The notes under the pieces: generated by a model
Told to the model about the DNA's origin: nothing
Databases searched by the model: none
Seen by the model: the letters and a program-made list of their open reading frames with translations, nothing else
Part shown: positions 5,891 through 11,415 of the stretch, piece after piece
How the letters are laid out: each line of letters starts with the position of its first letter
Position numbering within the stretch: position 1 is the first letter of the stretch
Translations under genes and position numbers: made by a program
DNA from: Candidatus Parcubacteria bacterium
Lineage (GTDB): Bacteria > Patescibacteriota > Minisyncoccia > Phycocordibacterales > CAIZLB01
Length of the DNA: 11,415 nt
NCBI GenBank assembly: GCA_014378965.1
Contig: JACMMR010000072.1
Location: forward strand, 1 to 11,415
Reading direction: 5' to 3'

Positions 5891-8188
5891 TTAATAAAAC
5901 TTTTTATAAGCAGCGATTGGTAAACCACTTACAGGTGCAGGTTTAATCTTTGGTCCAGAATAAATTGTTGGTTTTATATTTATAAAAAATTCTGCAGGTA
6001 ATTTAAACTTACTTGTATCACGGAAAATATTTACATCCTGACCTGAGTGTCCTGAGCCGAGCGAAACTGTTATATTTTCAGTTGTTCTTGTATTTAAATC
6101 AATTAGGATTTTATTTAAATCTATTTGCGTAACAGTTTTTATTGGAACATTTCTATTATTTTCTTTCACTGTAAAACCACTCGGATTTAAATTTCGAAAA
6201 GCTAGTTGTGATGCATTAGAAGCCAAATTACTATCAAATGTAAGTACTATTTGACTTTCTGATTGATTATACTGTAGCTTAATAATTTTTGGACCACGAG
6301 CACGAGATCCGCCATAAAATTTTGCTTCTAAAGCTGCCCACCAACGTTCTGCTAAAATCTGCAATGATGAGTCGCTCACAAAATGTACGTGATCTTTGAG
6401 AGAAATTGGAACATCGTATAAAGTAGGACCCGCAAACACATTTGATTTTTGATTCCACACCATTCTTTGAGCTTCTCTCACCTGATCAACATTATTCGTC
6501 GCAGTGGTAGGCATATCACCGATTTGCCCAGCTATAATCGGTGTAGCAAAATCAGTATTCACATCGTCAGCAAAGCGTATCATCTGTTTCCGATACGTTA
6601 CCGTATCCATACCTGTTGATGCATCAGCCTCTCCCTGCAGAAAAAGTATAGCTTTTACATTTCCACCTACTGCTTCAATTCTTCTTTTCATTGAACTATA
6701 TAAATTTATGTTCCCGGCTGATCGAACATAATTTTTTTGCCACTGATTGATTGAAGTTGCTCCTTTTGCTGTTGGTACAAAAGCTACCGGCACTTTCTGA
6801 CTATTTAAAAAGTAAGTTGCCAAAATAGGCCATGCTGATCCACCAGCAGTATCACGACTAACCAAATCAACCTGATCTATATCACTATCTGTAGGATCTT
6901 CTAATTCTTTCCATTTATCGTCATTTCCAAATATACTGGCTTTAAAATTAGAACTTGTATTGATCTGATTATGTTCACCTCTTCCACTAGCATTACTTTG
7001 CCCAGCAATCACAAAAATATCTCCGATTCCTATATTTCCTTTTTCATCGTTTATAGATAACTGATCACTAAATCTAACTTTTAATATTCCTTGTCCGACC
7101 CGTTGGTTTTTTAATATGCCTGAAAATTTTCCTCCCGATGGAGATTTATCAATACTAGTGTATGGTTCACCTTGAAAGGATGCTTCTATCTCAGATGGCG
7201 AACCAAGATATTTTCCTGATATTATAATATCTGCTCTGTTATTCTCATTTCTTTGAAATACCTGAAAGGTTCGCGGCGAATTAATAGTTATGGAATAATT
7301 TTTTTTATTTTCCTCTTTATCTTTTGACGAATCAACTGAAACAGTAGGAGTGCTTATATTTAAAGAACTTGTTGATGTAATTATCGGTTGAGGAACAATT
7401 GGAGTAGGTGTATCCAATATACTATTAGCTACAGTAAAAGGATACTCTAATCCTGCTCCTGATTTATATAATACACTTCTTTCTTCAGAAGAAAGCACTC
7501 TTCTCCAAAAACCAAGTGCATCCACTTTTCCTTTTAATAAACCTTTCGATCCATTATTCCACGCACCAACTGAAAAATTTGAGGTGCCGTCATATACTCC
7601 ACCCGTGTAAGTAGAACTATCGACTGGACCATTATTAACTTGAATATTCATCGTATTTGAAACAGAATCATGCCAAGCTACAACATAATACCATGTATTT
7701 GGATCAACCTGACCACTACTTTTAGATTCAAGTTTTGTATTGTGCACACCGTCACTACTCAATGAAAATATAAAATGATGTTCATTTCCACTATAAAAAA
7801 TTCCATACTCTCTTTGATTTTGTTCTGAATTAAATTTTAAAACCATCGCTTGTGTTGAAATGGTTTCATCCAAATTAACCCAACCAGCAATAGTAAAATC
7901 TTTATTTTTACCAGCACTTAATTCTTCATTATCGTTTATTGTAAAATAATTTGATCCCGAAAAAAAAGCAGCGCTAGAAACCTTACCGATTGAAGAAAGG
8001 ACTTGTCCACCCATTTCATATAGATTGTTTGAATGAACATTGTCTTGACGTGTACCGTTTATCTCATTGAAATTCCAGAAAGCAACCAATTTATCACTTA
8101 ACGCAGCTTGAGCTGTGGATGGAGATGTCAGACAGAAAATAAATAATACAATAATCACCACTACAGAAAGTTTTTTATTTTTTAGCAT
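5891..8188 (-). CDS. Secreted LamG plus SGNH carbohydrate acetylesterase (sialate O-acetylesterase type)
   Basis: This is a 765-residue exported enzyme that probably removes O-acetyl groups from sugars. Residues 1-29 are a signal peptide ending in AQA. Residues 31-250 are a LamG/concanavalin-like domain, with LVAFWNFNE at the start and DALGFWRRVLSSEE near the end. A Ser/Thr/Pro-rich linker spans about 255-290, and 300-390 look like a beta-sandwich. The SGNH domain (390-625) has the nucleophile motif IFVIAGQSNASGRGE (Ser398), the block LQGEAD (517-522) and KDHVHF with Asp599 and His602. A final beta domain fills 635-745. The catalytic residues are all present, so activity is likely. No LPXTG motif or C-terminal anchor is seen, suggesting release or non-covalent attachment. 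It is the middle of three exported-protein genes. Substrate could be sialic acid, other acetylated glycans or peptidoglycan. The stop is TAA. Confidence 0.88.
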   Translation of the reverse strand: MLKNKKLSVVVIIVLFIFCLTSPSTAQAALSDKLVAFWNFNEINGTRQDNVHSNNLYEMGGQVLSSIGKVSSAAFFSGSNYFTINDNEELSAGKNKDFTIAGWVNLDETISTQAMVLKFNSEQNQREYGIFYSGNEHHFIFSLSSDGVHNTKLESKSSGQVDPNTWYYVVAWHDSVSNTMNIQVNNGPVDSSTYTGGVYDGTSNFSVGAWNNGSKGLLKGKVDALGFWRRVLSSEERSVLYKSGAGLEYPFTVANSILDTPTPIVPQPIITSTSSLNISTPTVSVDSSKDKEENKKNYSITINSPRTFQVFQRNENNRADIIISGKYLGSPSEIEASFQGEPYTSIDKSPSGGKFSGILKNQRVGQGILKVRFSDQLSINDEKGNIGIGDIFVIAGQSNASGRGEHNQINTSSNFKASIFGNDDKWKELEDPTDSDIDQVDLVSRDTAGGSAWPILATYFLNSQKVPVAFVPTAKGATSINQWQKNYVRSAGNINLYSSMKRRIEAVGGNVKAILFLQGEADASTGMDTVTYRKQMIRFADDVNTDFATPIIAGQIGDMPTTATNNVDQVREAQRMVWNQKSNVFAGPTLYDVPISLKDHVHFVSDSSLQILAERWWAALEAKFYGGSRARGPKIIKLQYNQSESQIVLTFDSNLASNASQLAFRNLNPSGFTVKENNRNVPIKTVTQIDLNKILIDLNTRTTENITVSLGSGHSGQDVNIFRDTSKFKLPAEFFINIKPTIYSGPKIKPAPVSGLPIAAYKKFY

Positions 8189-8197
8189 AATATATCT

Positions 8198-8206
8198 ATA
8201 TTATCA
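8198..8206 (-). promoter_or_regulatory. Extended -10 of the LamG-esterase gene
   Basis: TGaTAATAT (hexamer 8203 to 8198) ends nine bases before the ATG at 8188. This gives a predicted start about two bases before the codon. The area is very AT-rich, so the assignment is tentative. Confidence 0.4.
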
Positions 8207-8238
8207 TATATTAAGTAGATTATGAAAAATCTGAGGTA

Positions 8239-8724
8239 TTATTTTGATATCAAAATAGTCACCTTATAATCCTTTTGAGTAGTAATTTTATTCTCTACCC
8301 CTTTATCAGGAAAAACATTTATTATTTTGATTTTGTAATCACCATATGTAAATTGTGAATTTTCAGCACCAGTACCAAATTTTAATTCAAATCTCTCATT
8401 AGCATTTCCTTTTTTAAGATTAAAAACTACAATCACATTTCCTGCCCATATACAATTAACATTTGATGCACAACGTGAGTCATTTACTTGTTTAAGAGAT
8501 AAAACTGTTCCATCTGAAAATTCAAAGTAATTCAAACTCGACAATGAAATTTGTTTAGGGAATATTTCTGATATTTTTATTGGAGTTGAGGTTGCGAGCG
8601 AAGGGGTTGTGACTGATGCTGTTGGAACTATTAATGTCCCTTGCTTATTTTGCTTATAGACACTCACACCTAAAAAGATAGCTAAAATGATTAATATAAT
8701 TGTTATGATTTTATGTGTAGACAT
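8239..8724 (-). CDS. Small membrane-anchored extracytoplasmic protein with a paired-cysteine motif, function unknown
   Basis: I do not recognise a named family. The 161 residues begin with an uncleaved-looking membrane helix (6-24), followed by a Thr/Ser/Pro-rich linker (30-50) and a beta-rich domain (about 58-160). The domain holds the motif VNDSRCASNVNCIWAGN (80-96), with Cys85 and Cys91 likely joined by a disulfide. I recall similar DSRCP...C.WAG motifs from uncharacterised bacterial lipoproteins and secreted proteins, but no activity is attached to them. There is no lipobox here. The gene lies 50 bases upstream of the LamG-esterase on the same strand but has its own -10. Its disulfide would be a plausible client of the DipZ system. 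The last codons and stop (TAA) lie within a perfect palindrome. Confidence 0.75.
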   Translation of the reverse strand: MSTHKIITIILIILAIFLGVSVYKQNKQGTLIVPTASVTTPSLATSTPIKISEIFPKQISLSSLNYFEFSDGTVLSLKQVNDSRCASNVNCIWAGNVIVVFNLKKGNANERFELKFGTGAENSQFTYGDYKIKIINVFPDKGVENKITTQKDYKVTILISK

Positions 8725-8730
8725 GGGTAT

Positions 8731-8736
8731 ATTATA
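8731..8736 (-). promoter_or_regulatory. -10 element of the small anchored-protein gene, predicted leaderless
   Basis: A perfect TATAAT (8736 to 8731) ends six bases before the ATG at 8724. It lacks a TGn and no good -35 is visible. There is no Shine-Dalgarno sequence. Confidence 0.5.
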
Positions 8737-8737
8737 C

Positions 8738-8779
8738 TACTTTACGGTGGTTAGTTGTGGAAAGTATTTTACTTTATGG
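8738..8779 (+). repeat. Two direct copies of TACTTTAYGG in a divergent promoter region
   Basis: TACTTTACGG (8738-8747) and TACTTTATGG (8770-8779) are 32 bases apart, about three helical turns, between the small anchored-protein gene and the mutY-like gene. The second copy also forms an inverted repeat AAAGTA-TTT-TACTTT (8761-8775). They could be paired regulator sites. Only two copies are seen and the bases are AT-rich, so this is weak. Confidence 0.3.
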
Positions 8780-8836
8780 GAAAAATGGGTATTATTTATG
8801 TTAGATATAAACACAGATAGATTAAACGCACAATAT

Positions 8837-8842
8837 TATACT
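8837..8842 (+). promoter_or_regulatory. Possible -10 of the mutY-like gene
   Basis: TATACT ends eleven bases before the ATG at 8854, so the leader would be only about four or five bases. No convincing -35, TGn or Shine-Dalgarno sequence is seen; overlapping TATTAT and TATATA make the exact element uncertain. Confidence 0.35.
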
Positions 8843-8853
8843 TATATAAATCA

Positions 8854-9603
8854 ATGACTCCAGCCAAATTTCAAAAAGAAATACTTTCTTACTATAAGGA
8901 ACATAAACGTCTGATGCCTTGGCGTGATATTTCTAACCCATATAAAATATTTATTTCAGAAATGATGTTACAGCAAACTCAGGTTGAGCGTGTAAAGATA
9001 AAATATACAGAGTTTATTAAAAAGTTTCCAAATATAAAATCAGTGGCCGATGCAAGTACAAATGATATATTGAAGTTATGGCAAGGGTTAGGATATAACC
9101 GTAGAGCGATATTTATAAAACGATCATGTGAAGAAATTGTTGAGAATCACAAGGGAATATTTCCGAAAGACTTAGTCACACTTCAAACATTGCCTGGAAT
9201 AGGTCCTTCTTCTGCTGGGGCAATTTATGCATTTGCATACAACAAACCAGTAGATTTTATTGAAACAAATATTCGAGTAGTATTATTATATTTCTTTTTC
9301 AAAAATAAAGAGAAAGTTACTGATAAAATTTTATTAGAAAAATTAAAAAAAGTTACACCGGCAGACATTGATCCGAGAGATTGGTATTACGCGCTATATG
9401 ATTATGGTGCCTATTTAAAAAAGATCTTAGGAAAAGAAAAGACTGACTTACATAAGCAAAGTAAACACTATAGTTTGCAATCAAAGTTTGAAGGATCTTT
9501 TCGACAAAAAAGAGCGAAGGTGTTGAGAATGATTTTAAATGATGAAGAAATTGTTGGGATGGAGGATGTGATGGATTCGTTGAGAAAAGATGGGTTAATT
9601 TAA
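8854..9603 (+). CDS. mutY: MutY-like HhH-GPD adenine DNA glycosylase without iron-sulfur cluster
   Basis: This is a base-excision repair glycosylase of the HhH-GPD superfamily, most like MutY, which removes adenine opposite 8-oxoguanine. MutY-type blocks are LMPWRD (20-25) and ISEMMLQQTQVERV (34-47), with Glu36 at the catalytic position, then WQGLGYNRRA (76-85) and the helix-hairpin-helix LPGIGPSSAG (113-122). Two departures stand out. The catalytic Asp of the DGNV-type motif is Glu137 (FIETNIRVV). The protein has one cysteine (Cys92), so the C-terminal four-cysteine [4Fe-4S] loop is absent. It also lacks the C-terminal NUDIX-like domain of full MutY (249 against about 350 residues). I recall similar ETNIR proteins in candidate phyla and archaea, so this may be a real subfamily rather than a decayed gene. 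Activity and exact specificity are uncertain. The stop is TAA. Confidence 0.85.
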   Translation: MTPAKFQKEILSYYKEHKRLMPWRDISNPYKIFISEMMLQQTQVERVKIKYTEFIKKFPNIKSVADASTNDILKLWQGLGYNRRAIFIKRSCEEIVENHKGIFPKDLVTLQTLPGIGPSSAGAIYAFAYNKPVDFIETNIRVVLLYFFFKNKEKVTDKILLEKLKKVTPADIDPRDWYYALYDYGAYLKKILGKEKTDLHKQSKHYSLQSKFEGSFRQKRAKVLRMILNDEEIVGMEDVMDSLRKDGLI

Positions 9604-9629
9604 TATTTTTACCTATTATTTATATCTCC

Positions 9630-9915
9630 TTATATTTTTCTTTTCCCCATGACGTTATGTTGATTTTGAGAAAGTTTTGTTTTGTACATACTTTCGATGT
9701 ATTGAGATTCTGCATTCACACCTTTTTTCAACATATAAAAAACTCGAGGTGAGGAGCCTGATTTTTTTATAAGGTTTTTTTCTAATAAGATTTTAAGAGA
9801 TCTGTGAATCATTTGCAAACTTACGCCTGTAGAATCTACCAAATCTGTTGGTTAAGCTTGTTTATGTTCGGATGTATGCATTAATATTGTCTTGTGTGTT
9901 GGTGTTTTTTGACAT
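9630..9915 (-). pseudogene. Decayed winged-helix (HTH) gene with disrupted N-terminus
   Basis: The open frame from a TTG at 9842 encodes 70 residues that start inside a helix-turn-helix: DSTGVSLQMIHRSLKILLEK, then a wing-like GSSPRVFYML. The first helix is missing. Upstream in the same frame is ATG (9881), eight codons and an in-frame TAA (9854-9852), then PTDLVDSTG. In a neighbouring frame, ATG (9915) opens 17 codons ending DNINAYIRT before TAA (9864-9862). DNINAYIRT looks like the missing first helix, so the original gene probably ran from 9915 and has suffered a frameshift and a stop. The wing resembles HTH regions seen in small candidate-phyla proteins, including Fic-type ones (from memory). 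The residue 45-70 tail has no recognisable domain. It could still be a short functional protein from TTG 9842. The remnant ends in TAA, 27 bases from the opposing mutY-like gene. Confidence 0.5.
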
Positions 9916-9938
9916 AGTTTATAGTAAACCATAAACTA
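9915..9938. promoter_or_regulatory. Inverted repeat at the start of the winged-helix remnant
   Basis: TAGTTTAT (9915-9922) and ATAAACTA (9931-9938) are perfect 8-base inverted arms around AGTAAACC. The centre adds another TAAAC, so three GTTTA/TAAAC units occur in 24 bases. It sits immediately before the ATG at 9915 and could be the operator of the now broken regulator. There is no U-tract, so it is not a good terminator for the gene ending at 9950. Confidence 0.4.
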
Positions 9939-9949
9939 CAGCAAACTAG

Positions 9950-10348
9950 TTATATATACTTTACCTCCCCACCCGACCTAACTATCGCCTCTTCAACACT
10001 TAAGTATTTTATTTCTTCAATGATTTCAACAGGTTGTTCTGTATGCCATGTATAGCCTGTAATCTCTTTAACTGTAGGTACAAATCCCGTATCTTCAACT
10101 TTATAAATTGAAACCGGAACTTGTAGGCGAACCTTCATACCAATAGGAAGAGTAAGCACAATGTGGTCACCATGCACATTGAGTTCAACTCCCTCATCAG
10201 TGGTCCATGGAAAAGAATGCGCTGCAGCAAATGCAGGCGAGGGTGTTGCATAAATAGATGCGTTCATTTCTCCATATGGAGTGTGACGTTTACGAGGTTC
10301 TAATATTTTTAAGTTTTGTGTTGTTGAGCCGTGGTAGAGGTAGGTCAT
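9950..10348 (-). CDS. Small protein of unknown function, possible ADP-ribosyltransferase-like fold
   Basis: No named family is recognised with confidence. The 132 residues start with YLYHGSTTQNLKILEP (3-18) and continue with GEMNASIYATPSPAFAAAHSF (26-46). An N-terminal HGS, followed about 27 residues later by a YATP segment and a helix, is the pattern of H-Y-E ADP-ribosyltransferase-like folds (His6 and Tyr33). Glu104 in HTEQPVEI or one of Glu111/112 would be the third residue. The protein ends with KYLSVEEAIVRSGG. It has no signal peptide and no cysteine. If it is an enzyme it could modify protein, RNA or a small molecule; it could equally be a non-catalytic relative. The gene is isolated between the winged-helix remnant and the aminotransferase and has its own promoter. 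The stop is TAA. Confidence 0.7.
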   Translation of the reverse strand: MTYLYHGSTTQNLKILEPRKRHTPYGEMNASIYATPSPAFAAAHSFPWTTDEGVELNVHGDHIVLTLPIGMKVRLQVPVSIYKVEDTGFVPTVKEITGYTWHTEQPVEIIEEIKYLSVEEAIVRSGGEVKYI

Positions 10349-10355
10349 AAGGAGT

Positions 10356-10364
10356 ATTGTAGCA
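10356..10364 (-). promoter_or_regulatory. Extended -10 of the ADP-ribosyltransferase-like gene, predicted leaderless
   Basis: TGcTACAAT (hexamer 10361 to 10356) ends seven bases before the ATG at 10348. The bases between are ACTCCTT, the complement of a Shine-Dalgarno sequence rather than the sequence itself, so ribosome binding must work another way. No clear -35 is seen. Confidence 0.5.
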
Positions 10365-10455
10365 AATTAAATAAAATGGTACATCTAGAATATAAATCTA
10401 TTTCCTCCAATCAAATTCAAAATATATCTGCTGTGATGAGGAGCTAAAATCTTTG

Positions 10456-10470
10456 TATGATTGGATCATA
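10456..10470 (-). other. Short hairpin downstream of the aminotransferase gene
   Basis: TATGAT and ATCATA form a perfect 6-base stem with a 3-base loop, 12 bases after the aminotransferase stop. A short TTTT follows a few bases later in the transcript. This is at best a weak terminator. The rest of 10349-10482 shows nothing else that can be supported. Confidence 0.25.
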
Positions 10471-10482
10471 TCATCTTTCGAA

Positions 10483-11400
10483 CTAACTCTTCAAATTAGT
10501 CATAAATCGACCATTATACTCTTCATTTTTACCTTCGAATATTTCAGTGTAAACTTCTTTTATCTTTTGAGTAATAGGACCATTCCCTATTTTCCTCTTA
10601 TCAACTTCAATTATAGATGCAATAAATGCCGAAGTTCCACAAGCAAATAATTCATCAGCTATGTATATTTCAGTCAGGTCGATTTCTCTTTCAACAACAG
10701 GAATATGTAAACTCTTTGCAATTTCAATAACTGTCTTTCTATTTATCCCTTCTAAAATATCACTGCTTTGACTTGGTGTAATTAATACTCCATCACGGAC
10801 CATAAAAATATTAGCTGCACTTAGTTCACAAACATGTCCTTCCATATCTAAAAATAGGCAATCGTCATATCCGCTATCAATCGCATCTTGTTTTCCTAAA
10901 ACAGAATTTACATATGCTCCATTTACTTTTGCACGGGATGGAATAGATGAATCTGGAACACGTCGCCAGACACTTGTTTTTAGTCGTGCTCCATTTTGTG
11001 GAATGATAGGGTTTGCCTCATAGATAAACATACTCAGTGTTGTTGCAAGTCCACGGGAGCGAGTTCCCGGAACTAGATCAGTGACATGCACAGTTACACG
11101 AATAAAAGATAATTCATTAAGAGTGTTTGCATTGATCAACTCTTTTATAGCAGTAATAAATTTTTCAAAATTCCAATCCTTTTCAAAAGTGTCTATGCCG
11201 ATAATCTTTGCTGAGTTTATAAGACGTGTATAGTGATCATTTAAACGAAAAGCTGATATTTGATTTTCAATAACAATGATAGGAAAAACAGTGTAGACAC
11301 TTAAACCATAGAGTACAGCAGAGCTTGCTATACTTAGATTTGCAGATTCGATTGGAATAATTTTATTGTTGAAATAGGCTTGAGGGTGGATTTTGGTCAT
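10483..11400 (-). CDS. ilvE: Class IV PLP aminotransferase, branched-chain amino acid type
   Basis: This PLP enzyme most likely interconverts Leu, Ile or Val with their 2-oxo acids using glutamate. At 305 residues it has the length of bacterial BCATs. SRAKVNGAYVNS (155-166) holds the PLP lysine Lys158, CELSAANIFMV (191-201) holds the cofactor-contacting Glu192, LEGINRKTV (216-224) is the phosphate-binding turn, and LFACGTSAFIASI (251-263) with IGNGPIT (271-277) are BCAT C-terminal blocks. One departure: where BCATs usually have YGxSVFEG near the substrate pocket, this protein has YGLSVYTVF (31-39), so substrate range may differ. Class IV relatives (D-amino acid aminotransferase, aminodeoxychorismate lyase) fit less well overall. 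No other amino acid gene is nearby, so it may serve salvage or nitrogen exchange rather than full synthesis. The start is fixed by a promoter six bases upstream. The stop is TAG. Confidence 0.85.
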   Translation of the reverse strand: MTKIHPQAYFNNKIIPIESANLSIASSAVLYGLSVYTVFPIIVIENQISAFRLNDHYTRLINSAKIIGIDTFEKDWNFEKFITAIKELINANTLNELSFIRVTVHVTDLVPGTRSRGLATTLSMFIYEANPIIPQNGARLKTSVWRRVPDSSIPSRAKVNGAYVNSVLGKQDAIDSGYDDCLFLDMEGHVCELSAANIFMVRDGVLITPSQSSDILEGINRKTVIEIAKSLHIPVVEREIDLTEIYIADELFACGTSAFIASIIEVDKRKIGNGPITQKIKEVYTEIFEGKNEEYNGRFMTNLKS

Positions 11401-11406
11401 TGATTA

Positions 11407-11415
11407 ATTTTAACA
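11407..11415 (-). promoter_or_regulatory. Extended -10 of the aminotransferase gene, predicted leaderless
   Basis: TGtTAAAAT (hexamer 11412 to 11407) ends six bases before the ATG at 11400. Any -35 lies outside the window. No Shine-Dalgarno sequence is present in the 15 visible bases. Confidence 0.5.

Noticed and set aside
10453..10650. Plus-strand 65-residue open frame opposite the end of the aminotransferase
   Set aside because: It mostly overlaps conserved aminotransferase sequence and has no motif or start signal.
1..11415. Recoding of TGA (as glycine, as in some candidate phyla)
   Set aside because: The genes reach full family length with TGA read as stop, no in-frame TGA interrupts a conserved domain, and they end in TAA or TAG. 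Absence of TGA stops among twelve genes is not remarkable in AT-rich DNA.
1..11415. CRISPR arrays, tRNA or rRNA genes, insertion sequences, attachment sites
   Set aside because: No regularly spaced repeats, cloverleaf-like sequences, transposase genes or terminal inverted repeats were found by reading both strands.

Overview
The window is AT-rich (roughly one third G+C by eye) and gene-dense, with twelve genes or gene remnants, short intergenic gaps and no gap over 300 bases without a gene. Several traits point to a bacterium of the Candidate Phyla Radiation (Patescibacteria, probably Paceibacteria/Parcubacteria): ribosomal protein bL19 with an acidic tail, a MutY-like glycosylase without its iron-sulfur cluster, small divergent regulators, several secreted proteins of unknown role, and no visible Shine-Dalgarno sequences. 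This placement is an inference from gene character, not from a marker-gene search. The standard code fits: no in-frame TGA interrupts the real genes, and the visible stops are TAA or TAG.

Layout. (1) 16-1291, minus strand: an RluA-family pseudouridine synthase followed 13 bases later by rplS (bL19), a small translation unit. (2) 1334-4136: a redox-looking cluster. A DipZ-type membrane thiol-disulfide protein and an HxlR (DUF24) regulator with an N-terminal CxxC lie on the minus strand, and a divergent NfsB-like nitroreductase lies on the plus strand. The 90-base divergent gap holds a perfect inverted repeat overlapping both promoters. A bidirectional terminator separates the nitroreductase from the next, convergent gene. 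(3) 4238-8724, minus strand: three consecutive exported proteins. They are a membrane-anchored HtrA/trypsin-fold protein that has lost all three catalytic residues, a LamG plus SGNH (sialate O-acetylesterase type) enzyme, and a small membrane-anchored protein with a paired-cysteine motif. (4) 8854-11400: the MutY-like glycosylase (plus strand), then on the minus strand a decayed winged-helix gene, a small protein that may have an ADP-ribosyltransferase fold, and a branched-chain-type class IV aminotransferase.

How they may work together. The regulator, nitroreductase and DipZ plausibly form a response to electrophile or thiol stress, with cytosolic reduction by the flavoenzyme and reducing power passed outward by DipZ. 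The three exported proteins face the same compartment that DipZ would serve and may act on the cell surface or on host-derived glycans; this is inference from context only.

The most general signal is in the promoters. For at least seven genes a -10 element, usually of extended form (TGn plus a TATAAT-like hexamer), ends only 6-9 bases before the start codon. Transcripts would then begin at or next to the ATG, which suggests that leaderless mRNA is the rule here.
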